From Terriglobia bacterium (GTDB taxonomy: Bacteria > Acidobacteriota > UBA6911): a stretch of 64,000 nt of DNA. Of the stretch, positions 24,276 to 32,235 are shown one piece after another (positions within the stretch are counted from its first letter, which is position 1; each line of letters starts with the position of its first letter). The DNA lies in the NCBI GenBank assembly GCA_020072565.1, contig JAIQGI010000020.1, positions 62,001-126,000 on the forward strand. The letters are read 5' to 3'. The translations under genes were made by a program, and so were the position numbers. Below the pieces are notes generated by a model that was given only the letters and a program-made list of their open reading frames with translations, was not told the DNA's origin and made no database searches.

Positions 24276-26110
24276 GTCAATCTCGCAAATTTCTCCGCTG
24301 CCGCAGCTTCTGCCTTGAGGCCGAGTTTCTTCAGGGTGGCCTTGCTCGGAATCCCCCGGTTGTCGTATCCGCGCTGGTCGTAATAATGCTGGAGCAGGCC
24401 GTCGTACTTGTCGACCTCGAGGATCCTGCCGGCAATAGGACCTTCCTTGTCGGCGTTCGTGGGGTCGAACCAGACGGCCGGCGGGTAGTCCGCCTTGCGG
24501 GTTGTGTTCGGGAACTCCCGGAGATAGTTCAGCTTGATCAGGCCGTAAATCCGGTCGGCCGTGTCCCACATATCGTCGAGCGTCCAGTTGAGGCTGGTGA
24601 TGGTGTTGAAGTACTTGGGATAGTTGTCCAGCGACCAGCCCAGCTCGATCCAGGGGAAGCGGCAGGCGACGAGGAACTCGAACATGCCGCCGCGAATGCG
24701 CTGGAGTTCGATGACCTTGGCCGCTTTCTCGGGGCCATAGGAATCCCGGCTCGTGTGCTTGATCTCAAAGGTGATGATCCAGGCCTCCCGGTGGTGGGCT
24801 CCGATGGGGGAAACACCATATGCCAGCGCCTGGCCGGGGATGAACTTGCAATTGTAGGCCGCCACTTCAAGCCCCTTGACCTGCATGGCATAGGCTTCCG
24901 AGTTGTGCCCGAACTCCCGGGCCATGCGCAGCGACCCGTCGGCGAGGAGGTTCCCGACTTTCCCCTCCCGGTGGGCGGCCATCCGGAGCAGGTGCTTGGC
25001 CCGTTCGGCATCGCCGAACTTGAAGTCGCCGCTGGTCGCGCCGTGATCGATGGCATCGGCGTAGAAGCTGAGCACGCAGCCGGTCGACATCGTGTCCAGG
25101 CCGTACTCGTCGCATAAATAGTTCAAACATCCGACCTGAGCCAGGTCGAAAATCTCGAGGTTGGCACCGAGCAGGCCGATGTTCTCGTAATCGAGTTCGG
25201 ACTCATGACCTTCGCTGTCATGGATGGTGATCCCGCAGCGCATGGTGCAATTGGGGCATCCGTAGGTGGTAACGCGGGCGTTGTTGAGCCGCTCGCCGTC
25301 GATCTGCCAGGAATCTGGATGCTGGGTCTTGCGGAAGTTCCGCACCGGAAGGCCGGCCACTTCGTTGCAGAATTGCAGGACGCCGGTCGTGCTCTGCTTG
25401 GACCAGCCGGTTTCCTGATCGATCTTGTGGACTTTTTTCAAATCACCGGTTCCCAGTGCCTTCATGGCCGCTGGATCCGCCTGCGGAATCGGCCGGCTGC
25501 CTTTGACGACGATCGCTTTGAGGAGTTTCGAGCCCATGACCGCGCCCATGCCCGGCCTGCCTCCCGCGCGTCCTTCCAGACTGCGAATCACGGCATAACG
25601 GTTGAGGTTTTCACCTCCCTGTCCGATGTTCAACACACCTACGCCGACACCGTACCTGGCGTAAATCCAGTCGTTGGTCGCGTAGGTGCCCTGCCCCCAG
25701 ACGGCATCGGCCGGCAGGAACTCGACTTTGTCGTCCTCGACATAGATCATGGTCGGCCGATCGGCCTTGCCTTCGATGATCATGGCATCGTAGCCGGCTT
25801 TCCGGAGCTGCTCGGACACGCGTGTGCCCAGGTTGCCGTCGCCGTAGAAGCCGGTCAGCGGCGACTTGGCGGCCACGACACATTTGCCCGTGTTGGGCGC
25901 GGGTATGCCGGCGATGGGCCCGAGGGCGACGATGAGTTTGTTGCCGGGGCCGAACGGATCGGTCCCGGGCAGAACCTCATCGTAAAGGATCTTGGTGGCG
26001 AAACCGCGCCCACCCACCCATTTGTGCGCAAACTCCTCGCTGAACGGCTCCTTCTTAAATGTTTTCGTGGAAAGATCGATCCTGAGAATATTGCCGGTCC
26101 AACCGTACAT
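24272..26110 (-). CDS. aor: Tungsten-dependent aldehyde:ferredoxin oxidoreductase
   Basis: This 612-residue cytoplasmic enzyme oxidises aldehydes to carboxylates with ferredoxin as acceptor, using a W-bis-pyranopterin and a [4Fe-4S] cluster. The N-terminal AFOR domain starts MYGWTGNILRIDLS and contains WVGGRGFATKIL, GKCVVAAKSPLTGF and GRPGMGAVMGSK. The cluster cysteines appear as CPNCTMRC (285, 288, 292), and a fourth probably in FLVACRFPW. The length is typical. The ATG at 26110 has AGGAGG 7 nt before it. It forms a two-gene unit with MoaD. The exact aldehyde range (AOR versus FOR/GOR-like) cannot be assigned. The nearby MoeA pair fits tungsten cofactor demand. Confidence 0.9.
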   Translation of the reverse strand: MYGWTGNILRIDLSTKTFKKEPFSEEFAHKWVGGRGFATKILYDEVLPGTDPFGPGNKLIVALGPIAGIPAPNTGKCVVAAKSPLTGFYGDGNLGTRVSEQLRKAGYDAMIIEGKADRPTMIYVEDDKVEFLPADAVWGQGTYATNDWIYARYGVGVGVLNIGQGGENLNRYAVIRSLEGRAGGRPGMGAVMGSKLLKAIVVKGSRPIPQADPAAMKALGTGDLKKVHKIDQETGWSKQSTTGVLQFCNEVAGLPVRNFRKTQHPDSWQIDGERLNNARVTTYGCPNCTMRCGITIHDSEGHESELDYENIGLLGANLEIFDLAQVGCLNYLCDEYGLDTMSTGCVLSFYADAIDHGATSGDFKFGDAERAKHLLRMAAHREGKVGNLLADGSLRMAREFGHNSEAYAMQVKGLEVAAYNCKFIPGQALAYGVSPIGAHHREAWIITFEIKHTSRDSYGPEKAAKVIELQRIRGGMFEFLVACRFPWIELGWSLDNYPKYFNTITSLNWTLDDMWDTADRIYGLIKLNYLREFPNTTRKADYPPAVWFDPTNADKEGPIAGRILEVDKYDGLLQHYYDQRGYDNRGIPSKATLKKLGLKAEAAAAEKFARLT

Positions 26111-26259
26111 GATGATGCCTCCTGAAGAACTGCTGTTCGGGATATGACTGCGGCCTATTGCATAGCATAGGCACCATTTTTAGTCAATCAACGCCGGGTG
26201 CGCAGGCACGCAACCGGTGGTTGAAAACTGCCAGGGAATTGTCTGATGAGAGAAAGAGT

Positions 26260-27222
26260 TCAAAGGACGGTGTCTGCCACCAGGAGCGCCATGACCAACA
26301 GGGCATAGAGGTTTATCGCGCGGAATACCGGCAGGAGAGGCGTGGTCCCGGCGCCGCGCCGCACCAGTCTCGAGGCTTCCCAGGCGAGCCAGAAGCCGCA
26401 GGCAATGAGGCCCAGGCTCACCCAGGGAGAAAAAACGAGAAGATAGACCGGCAGCAACATGCTCGAGGCGGAGGTGGCGAGCATCCAGATGAAGGTCAGG
26501 CTGGCAAGCTGCCTCTTGCTGAAAACTCTCGTGAGCGCCGGCAGACCAGCCCGCTGGTAATCCTCGCCGAACTTGAAAAGCAGGAGCCAGAAGTGAGGCA
26601 CCTGCCAGATAAAAAAGAAGAAGGCGAGAGCGAGGACGTGCGGATCCAAAGGCCTCCCGCCGCCGGCGGTCCAGCCGATGACCGGGGGGAGTGCCCCGAT
26701 CAAGGCGCCGGGGACCACGGCAAACGCCGAGACTCTCTTCAGATAGGTATAGATCCCGTTGTACCAGGCGACGGCAAACAGTCCGATGAGCGCGGCGCCG
26801 GGATTGTGCACGAGCCACAGAAGCAGGAAGCCGCCGATATCCAGGAGTGCGGCAATCGCAAATCCCGTCTCTGGTCTGATGGTGCCGGCGGGAATGGGCC
26901 GGCGGCGCGTTCGTTGCATGCGCGCATCGAGGTCGCGGTCCTGGAACTGGTTCATGGCGCAAGCGCCCATCGCCAGGAGGAGAACACCCAGCGAGGCCGT
27001 GAGAATGCCCGGATTCAAGTCCCTGCGATAGACCATGTAGCCGGTTGCCGCAGAAAGCGTCGAAAGCATGGCAATCGGAAATTTGGTGAGCTCGGCGAGC
27101 ACCTTCCACCGCAAAGACGTCAGGACGCCAGGACGCAAAAAATCACCGGCGACTCGGCGTCCCGGTGTCCCGGCGGTCGCTGTGCAAGGCTGATAGTGAA
27201 CTGAGCCGTGCCCCGACATCAT
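26260..27222 (-). CDS. ctaB: Protoheme IX farnesyltransferase (heme O synthase)
   Basis: A UbiA-family membrane prenyltransferase (320 residues) that adds a farnesyl group to heme b to make heme O for the adjacent oxidase. The first Asp-rich motif is NQFQDRDLDARMQRTRRRP; the second is KFGEDYQRAGLP. About eight transmembrane helices follow. The start ATG at 27222 overlaps the coxB stop (ATGA). Residues about 18-39, between this start and the family N-terminus (VLAELTKFPIAM), are encoded by a dispersed intergenic-type repeat (see 27107-27178), so the gene has either gained an N-terminal extension or really begins further in. It is last in the respiratory operon. Confidence 0.88.
   Translation of the reverse strand: MMSGHGSVHYQPCTATAGTPGRRVAGDFLRPGVLTSLRWKVLAELTKFPIAMLSTLSAATGYMVYRRDLNPGILTASLGVLLLAMGACAMNQFQDRDLDARMQRTRRRPIPAGTIRPETGFAIAALLDIGGFLLLWLVHNPGAALIGLFAVAWYNGIYTYLKRVSAFAVVPGALIGALPPVIGWTAGGGRPLDPHVLALAFFFFIWQVPHFWLLLFKFGEDYQRAGLPALTRVFSKRQLASLTFIWMLATSASSMLLPVYLLVFSPWVSLGLIACGFWLAWEASRLVRRGAGTTPLLPVFRAINLYALLVMALLVADTVL
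27107..27178. repeat. Dispersed GACGCCAGGACGC-type repeat inside the ctaB 5' coding region
   Basis: The stretch holds GCAAAGACGTCAGGACGCCA, then GGACGC, and a second block GGCGTCCCGGTGTCCCGGCGG of the inverse type. It is low-complexity, built from repeated GGACGCCA-like units, and has the same character as 47511-47555. It falls within the reading frame of ctaB and encodes its atypical N-terminus. Confidence 0.6.
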
Positions 27223-28169
27223 TTCAGACTCTTGATAAGCTCAATGACCTGATTCAGTTCCGCTTCCTTCAGCGGGACGGAAGGCATCACGGGAGGGTAT
27301 CCCTTCACGACGTCCGCGCCTGGGGCCCGGATCGCATTCGCGAGGCGAGACTCGTCCACGGTGACTTCGCGTTCGCGGCCATCCGAATTTTTGACGGTTT
27401 CCTTTTGCCCATACAGGCCCATGAAGGTGGGCCCGACCATAACCCTGCCGTCGAGCGAGTGGCAGGACAGGCAGGATTTCTCCGTGAGGACCGCCAAAGC
27501 CGGATTGCCGGGCCGCGCGGCCGTGGCCGCCACCTTCGTCTGGCCCGGAAGCGGGGCGTCTTCATCCCCGAAGTACCAGGCTTCGAATTCGGCCACCGGC
27601 ACTACCACCGCCTTCGACAGCATGTTCGCGTGGTTGACCCCGCAAATCACCGTGCACTCGATGTCGAAGGTCCCCAGTCGCGTCGGAATGAACCAGGTGT
27701 AGTTCTGTTTCCCCGGGACGACATCCTCCTTGATGCGGAAGGCGGGAATGTAGAAGCCGTGAATCACGTCCAGGGAGCGAAGTTCCGCCTTCACGGGCTT
27801 GTTGAGAGCCAGAAACAGCTGTGTCGTCTGTTTTCCGTTCGGGTAGGTGAACGAATAAGCCCACTGGCGGGCCGTGACAGTAATGACCATGGCGTCGCGG
27901 GGCACGCTGCGCTCGTAATCGAAGTTAGTCCAGCCGAAATAAAACATGGCCAGGAACAGGATGGTCGGCGTGGCAGTCCACACGATCTCAAGCCGGGTGT
28001 TCCCCTCGATGTCTACCCCCTTCGGGTGCCTCTTCTTGCTGTATTTGATGACGAAGTACACCATGAGGGAAGTAATGAAGATCAGAAAAGCCACGCACAG
28101 CGCGGTGATGGCGAGGAAGACCGCATCTACTCTACCCGCGGCGCTCGACGCTTGCTGGAAGAATGGCAT
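27219..28169 (-). CDS. coxB: Cytochrome c oxidase subunit II with fused cytochrome c (caa3 type)
   Basis: A 316-residue subunit with two N-terminal transmembrane helices. The CuA cupredoxin domain contains DVIHGFYIPAF and CTVICGVNHANM, giving the His, two Cys, His and Met ligands; the residue between the cysteines that is usually Glu is Val, which should be tolerated because it binds through its backbone carbonyl. A C-terminal class I cytochrome c domain carries CLSCH and the distal Met in YPPVMPS. This fusion defines caa3-type oxidases, which take electrons from a soluble or ACIII-bound cytochrome c. It lies 6 nt after coxD and overlaps ctaB by 4 nt. Confidence 0.94.
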   Translation of the reverse strand: MPFFQQASSAAGRVDAVFLAITALCVAFLIFITSLMVYFVIKYSKKRHPKGVDIEGNTRLEIVWTATPTILFLAMFYFGWTNFDYERSVPRDAMVITVTARQWAYSFTYPNGKQTTQLFLALNKPVKAELRSLDVIHGFYIPAFRIKEDVVPGKQNYTWFIPTRLGTFDIECTVICGVNHANMLSKAVVVPVAEFEAWYFGDEDAPLPGQTKVAATAARPGNPALAVLTEKSCLSCHSLDGRVMVGPTFMGLYGQKETVKNSDGREREVTVDESRLANAIRAPGADVVKGYPPVMPSVPLKEAELNQVIELIKSLK

Positions 28170-28175
28170 GGCATA

Positions 28176-28478
28176 TCACCTGTACGAAAGATCGAGGAAG
28201 GTCAAGCCAATGAACAGGGTAAGCACGCCCAGCACCATGAAAACCAGGGTCTTCAAAAACGGCTTCTCGAATTTCAGGTGCATGAAATAGAAAAAGACCA
28301 GCCCCGCCTTGAGTGGAGTCAGGGTCAGCAGGGCAGGCACCGATAGCGCCTCGTGATAGACGGTGCTGACAAAAACCAGGAGGGCCGTGAGAAAGAGCAG
28401 CAGCAACCAGATCTTGACGAAAGTCCCATAAGAAACTATGTGGCCATGCGCCTCTGCGGGTTCCATGTCATGCTCCAT
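28176..28478 (-). CDS. coxD: Cytochrome c oxidase subunit IV (prokaryotic type)
   Basis: A 100-residue protein with three hydrophobic helices (FVKIWLLLLFLTALLVFVST, VPALLTLTPLKAGLVFFYFM, LVFMVLGVLTLFIGLTFL) and the conserved KAGLVFFYFMHLKFE motif of the COX4_pro/DUF-type subunit IV. It stabilises the oxidase complex and has no cofactor. The ATG at 28478 shares its first base with the last base of the coxC stop (TGATG); a TTG three bases upstream is the alternative. Confidence 0.87.
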   Translation of the reverse strand: MEHDMEPAEAHGHIVSYGTFVKIWLLLLFLTALLVFVSTVYHEALSVPALLTLTPLKAGLVFFYFMHLKFEKPFLKTLVFMVLGVLTLFIGLTFLDLSYR

Positions 28479-29098
28479 CAAGCCGCCAGATACAAAAGAG
28501 GCAAGAGGAAGATCCAGATCACATCAACCAGATGCCAGTAAAGCCCGACGTTCTCGAGCTTGTTGAAGTCGGTGCTCGTGATCTTGTCCCTGCGGACAAA
28601 GTCCAGGGTGATCGACAACGCAATGACGCCGGCCAGAACATGCAAGCCGTGCAGGCCGGTCATGCTGTAGTAAAGCCCATAAAAGATCTTCTCCCCGTCG
28701 GGGAGTTTGAGCAGCGCCGGCCCGTTGGGATAGATGCCGCGCCGGATCTCCTCCATCCACTCGATGTATTTGTTCAGCAGGAACATGAGGGCGAAGGCGA
28801 TCGTGGTCCCCAGGCACACCATAGTCAGCTTCCTGTTGCCCTTCTGGATCGCGGAGATGGCCACGGCCACCGTCAGGCTGCTCGTAAGCAATATCACCGT
28901 GTTGGCAACCCCGATGAACGTGTTGAGATGCTGGCCGCCGATGTGAAAATCAAGCGGATACTTTGCCCGGTAGGCGGAATAAAGCAGGAACAAGCCCCCA
29001 AAGAGAAGTATCTCGGTAAACAGGAAAAGCCACATGCCGAACTTGGCGCCCTGGTAATCCTTGTGGACCGGATGCGCGTGGGCTGGAACGCTGCTCAT
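28478..29098 (-). CDS. coxC: Cytochrome c oxidase subunit III
   Basis: A 206-residue heme-copper oxidase subunit III with five transmembrane helices, the common short bacterial form. Motifs seen are GMWLFLFTEILLFGGLF, MTGLHGLHVLAGVIAL and the closing YWHLVDVIWIFLLPLLYL. The ATG at 29098 overlaps the coxA stop (ATGA) with GGAGGCGG upstream. It does not bind redox centres; it supports proton uptake and stability of subunit I. Confidence 0.93.
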   Translation of the reverse strand: MSSVPAHAHPVHKDYQGAKFGMWLFLFTEILLFGGLFLLYSAYRAKYPLDFHIGGQHLNTFIGVANTVILLTSSLTVAVAISAIQKGNRKLTMVCLGTTIAFALMFLLNKYIEWMEEIRRGIYPNGPALLKLPDGEKIFYGLYYSMTGLHGLHVLAGVIALSITLDFVRRDKITSTDFNKLENVGLYWHLVDVIWIFLLPLLYLAA

Positions 29099-30723
29099 TT
29101 TGCCGCCTCCGGGTTGAATATATAGGGTCGTTCGGTGATCGTCGGGGGTTCTGCAAAGTTTTCCAGCGGCGGCGGCGACGGAGTCTGCCATTCGAGGGTC
29201 ACGCCTCCCCAGGGATTCGCCTCGGCCTTCTTCCCTCTGAAGAGGGCAACGATGAGGTTTGCGAAAAACAGGACGAGGCCGGCCGCCATGATGAAGCCGC
29301 CTATGGATGCGATGATATGACCCGTGTGGTACTGGGGCAGGTGGGTGTAATAGCGGCGCGGCATCCCCATGTAGCCCAGGACCAGCATGCCGCCATAGAG
29401 CATGTTGAAGCCGATTATGATCGGGAACCAGGCGATCGTGGCCACCCTCTCGTTGTACATCTTCCCGAACATCTTGGGAAACCAGTAGAGCAGGGCGGCG
29501 AAAAAGCCCATGCCGGTGCCGCCGAACATGACGTAGTGAAAGTGCCCCACGATCCAGTATGTGTCGTGGAGGTGAACGTTGACGTTGAGCGCACCCTGGA
29601 TGAGCCCGGTCAGCCCGCCGATGGAGAAGAGGAATATGAAGGTGAGCGCGAAGATCATGGGTGGTTTGAGTTCAATGGCCCCCTTGTAAAGGGTTGAAGT
29701 CCAGTTGAAGACCTTGATTGCGCTCGGAACGGCCACGAGGAAGGTGAAGAGCGAAAACATGACGTTTGCCGCATCCCCCATGCCGCTCGTGAACATGTGA
29801 TGCCCCCATACGAGGGATCCTAGCGCCGCAATGCCGATCGAAGAATATGCGATCGCCTTATAGCCGAAGATCGTCCTGTGGGCAAAGGTGGGGATGACCT
29901 CGGTGATGGCGCCCATCGCGGGCAGGATCATGATGTAGACCGCAGGGTGCGAATAGATCCAGAAGAGGTGCTGGTACAGAAGCGGATCGCCGCCTTTGGC
30001 CGGGTCAAAGACGCCGATCCCGAAAATGCGCTCTGCGATCACCAGCAGCAACGTGATTCCTATGATCGGGGTCGCGAGCACCTGGACCCAGGCCGTTGCA
30101 TAGGTGGCCCAGACGAAGAGCGGCATGCGATGCCAGTTCATTCCCGGCGCGCGCAGGCGGTGCACCGTGGTGACGAAGTTGATGCCCGTCAGGATCGAAG
30201 AGAACCCGAGGAGGAACACGCCGAACACCCCCATAGGTATGTTCGTCCCCGTCCGCAGGCTGAAAGGCACATAGAATGTCCATCCCGCGTCGGGCGGGCC
30301 ATTGCCGGTAAAGAGCGAGGTGATCACGACCAACGCCCCCGTGATAAAAAAATACCAGGACATCAGGTTCAGGCGGGGAAAGGCCACGTCGCGCGCGCCG
30401 ATCATGATCGGAAGGAAAAAATTGCCGAAAACAGCCGAAGCGCCGGGGAGCACGAACATGAAGATCATGATGACGCCATGCACGGTGAAGAATGCGTTGT
30501 AGACGGCTGGCGGGAAGAGGGGGTGAGCCGTGGAGAGTTGCTCGATCCTCATCAGGACGCCGATGGTCATCGCCACGAGAAAGAGGCTGACCATGCTGGC
30601 AAGGTAAAGGATGCCGATCCTCTTGTGATCCGTGGAGAGAATCCATGCCAGGATACCCCTGCGGTCACTTGCATCCAGGAAGCTCCGGTATGCGGGAGCC
30701 TCACCCTGAGCTAGAGTAGTCAT
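29095..30723 (-). CDS. coxA: Cytochrome c oxidase subunit I, A2-type
   Basis: A 542-residue, twelve-helix heme-copper oxygen reductase subunit. His82 (TVHGVIM) is a low-spin heme ligand; the CuB His and cross-linked Tyr lie in WIYSHPAVYIMILP (His259, Tyr263); the CuB His pair is in WGHHMFTSGM; and heme ligands are in VGHFHYVMFGG. The YSHP sequence replaces the Glu of the D-channel found in A1 enzymes, which places this oxidase in the A2 class with Thermus and Rhodothermus caa3. It reduces O2 to water and pumps protons. It overlaps sco and coxC by 4 nt each. Confidence 0.96.
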   Translation of the reverse strand: MTTLAQGEAPAYRSFLDASDRRGILAWILSTDHKRIGILYLASMVSLFLVAMTIGVLMRIEQLSTAHPLFPPAVYNAFFTVHGVIMIFMFVLPGASAVFGNFFLPIMIGARDVAFPRLNLMSWYFFITGALVVITSLFTGNGPPDAGWTFYVPFSLRTGTNIPMGVFGVFLLGFSSILTGINFVTTVHRLRAPGMNWHRMPLFVWATYATAWVQVLATPIIGITLLLVIAERIFGIGVFDPAKGGDPLLYQHLFWIYSHPAVYIMILPAMGAITEVIPTFAHRTIFGYKAIAYSSIGIAALGSLVWGHHMFTSGMGDAANVMFSLFTFLVAVPSAIKVFNWTSTLYKGAIELKPPMIFALTFIFLFSIGGLTGLIQGALNVNVHLHDTYWIVGHFHYVMFGGTGMGFFAALLYWFPKMFGKMYNERVATIAWFPIIIGFNMLYGGMLVLGYMGMPRRYYTHLPQYHTGHIIASIGGFIMAAGLVLFFANLIVALFRGKKAEANPWGGVTLEWQTPSPPPLENFAEPPTITERPYIFNPEAAK

Positions 30724-31592
30724 GCTGACGACCTCGTTTTTTCTTTGTTGCCGCGAGACCTTCCCTTCAAGACGAATACCACGAATACGGCCGCAAAGAC
30801 CAGAATGGCCGCGCCCGTCACACGGGTGATGTTGAGCACGTAGCGTCGGCCTTGGGGGTCGTAGCTGTAGCAGAAGGCCAGAACTCTCGATATCGTCGGC
30901 CGCACCTGCCCGGCCGCGGCCTCCTGAAGCGCCATCTGAACATCTGCGGGAAGGAAGCTGATGCCGTACAGGTACCGGCTCACGATCCCCTCGCGCGTAA
31001 GCACTAGGATCGCGCCCGCGTGGACATACCCGTTTCCCGCCGGACGGAAGATGAAACCCACGGAATCGGTCACTGCCTTCGTGGCTTGGGCGCTCCCGGT
31101 CAGGAAGCGCCAGGCCTGCGGGGGAAACGGCCGCTTCATCTGCTTCAGGTAGTTGATACGCTTCTGGAAGGCCACTTCGGGCGTGTCCTTGGGATCGAAG
31201 CTCACGGTGATGACCTGGTAGTCCTTGCCGGGCTCGAGCCCGAGTTCATTGATGGCATCGACCAGCCCATTCAATAGCGGGGAGCAAATCCCGGTGCAGG
31301 TGAAGTAATTAAGCGTGAGGATCGTGGGTTTGTCGATGAGCCCGTGCAACGTAACGTCCCTCCCCTCCTCGTCCTTCAGCGGGACGCCGAGGGAAACCTG
31401 CGCCCCGAGCTTCTCATTGATGCCGGGTTCGCCCGCAGCACCCCCCTGCGCCCGCACACAGACCGCTGCGCCCGAGCCCAGCACGGAGGCAAAGACTGTA
31501 GCCAATAGCAGGCAGTATCGAATCAGGCACATGACGATGGTTTTTCTCTTCTGCGCCCCAGTTGTAACTGCGATGAGTGTTTCCGTGCTCAT
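30720..31592 (-). CDS. SCO1/SenC-type copper chaperone
   Basis: The protein has 290 residues, a hydrophobic signal or anchor segment (CLLLATVFASVLGSGAAV) and a C-terminal transmembrane helix (VTGAAILVFAAVFVVFVL). The thioredoxin-like core carries the copper-binding CxxxC in FTCTGICSPL and the third ligand His in NGYVHAGAIL. SCO proteins deliver or reduce copper at the CuA site of subunit II. The start is uncertain: the ATG at 31592 has AAGGAG 13 nt upstream; an internal ATG at 31532 directly begins the hydrophobic stretch. The gene overlaps coxA by 4 nt, but its upstream side borders the four-helix-bundle cassette. Confidence 0.9.
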   Translation of the reverse strand: MSTETLIAVTTGAQKRKTIVMCLIRYCLLLATVFASVLGSGAAVCVRAQGGAAGEPGINEKLGAQVSLGVPLKDEEGRDVTLHGLIDKPTILTLNYFTCTGICSPLLNGLVDAINELGLEPGKDYQVITVSFDPKDTPEVAFQKRINYLKQMKRPFPPQAWRFLTGSAQATKAVTDSVGFIFRPAGNGYVHAGAILVLTREGIVSRYLYGISFLPADVQMALQEAAAGQVRPTISRVLAFCYSYDPQGRRYVLNITRVTGAAILVFAAVFVVFVLKGRSRGNKEKTRSSA

Positions 31593-31628
31593 GTATTGCG
31601 AATCGCTCCTTCAACCCCCGGCAAAAAA

Positions 31629-31662
31629 CCGATCACGATCACGACCACGATCACGATCGCGA
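31629..31662. repeat. Left arm of the 34-nt inverted repeat flanking the four-helix-bundle gene
   Basis: The arm runs CCGATCACGATCACGACCAC and continues to 31662. It is complementary to 32118-32151 at 32 of 34 positions. It lies between sco and the four-helix-bundle gene and is built from ACGATC/ACGACC hexamers. Confidence 0.9.
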
Positions 31663-31669
31663 GGTTTGG

Positions 31670-32077
31670 CTAGTCGGCCTGGCCAAATAACATCGGCTCC
31701 TCGCTGACGGAATAGCCACGACCTCCCATCTTGGTCAGCATTGCCACAATCCGGAATAAGTGGTCCTTCCCTGCCTGATTCTCCTTGGGTTGGATAGCCC
31801 GGCAGGCATCCAGGACATCCTGCAGTGCTGCACACTCTAGCGCTGAACCGCGAGCAATTGAGAAGAAATGATGTCGGTCCGCATCCGTTGCTCGCCCGTT
31901 CCCTTCCGCGATGTTGAGCGGAATTGACTGTGCTGCCCGCAGCAATTGATCCCGAGCATGCCTGTGTTTCCCAACCAGTCGCTCCGCGATCAAAAAAGCC
32001 CACTTGCAGTATTCAATCGCGAGTCTATAGACATCTAGTTTTTCGTGGCTGAATCCTGTCCGCGCCCCATCAACCAT
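31670..32077 (-). CDS. Four-helix bundle protein (23S rRNA intervening-sequence family)
   Basis: A 135-residue member of the S23/TIGR02436 four-helix bundle family: HEKLDVYRLAIEYCKWAF, ARDQLLRAAQSIPLNIAEGN, HHFFSIARGSALECAALQDV and a fourth amphipathic helix. This family was first seen as the ORF inside 23S rRNA intervening sequences; related Avd proteins assist diversity-generating retroelements. The frame could extend upstream to 32203 through HDHDHDHDHD, but that part is simply translated repeat, so I choose the ATG at 32077. The gene is enclosed by the 34-nt inverted repeats and interrupts an otherwise overlapping respiratory operon, indicating an inserted cassette. No retroelement reverse transcriptase is nearby. 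Confidence 0.85.
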   Translation of the reverse strand: MVDGARTGFSHEKLDVYRLAIEYCKWAFLIAERLVGKHRHARDQLLRAAQSIPLNIAEGNGRATDADRHHFFSIARGSALECAALQDVLDACRAIQPKENQAGKDHLFRIVAMLTKMGGRGYSVSEEPMLFGQAD

Positions 32078-32117
32078 AGCTTCGTCCTCTTCTCCCTCCC
32101 ATCGCATCGCTTTCCCA

Positions 32118-32151
32118 TCGTGATCGTGATCGTGGTCGTGATCGTGGTCGG
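32118..32151. repeat. Right arm of the 34-nt inverted repeat, with a third copy at 32206-32231
   Basis: The arm is the reverse complement of 31629-31662 with two mismatches. A more degenerate unit in the left-arm orientation (ATCACAACCACAATCACGGT, then CACGAT) follows at 32206-32231, directly before the stop codon of the cytochrome c gene. Confidence 0.88.
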
Positions 32152-32235
32152 CTTTTCGGTGCCCTTTTACTTCACCACGATCCCTCAATTCTCCTCCACG
32201 CATCGATCACAACCACAATCACGGTCACGATAGAC

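Noticed and set aside
31629-32231. CRISPR array from the repeated ACGATC units
   Set aside because: The units are contiguous hexamers in two inverted blocks without unique spacers.
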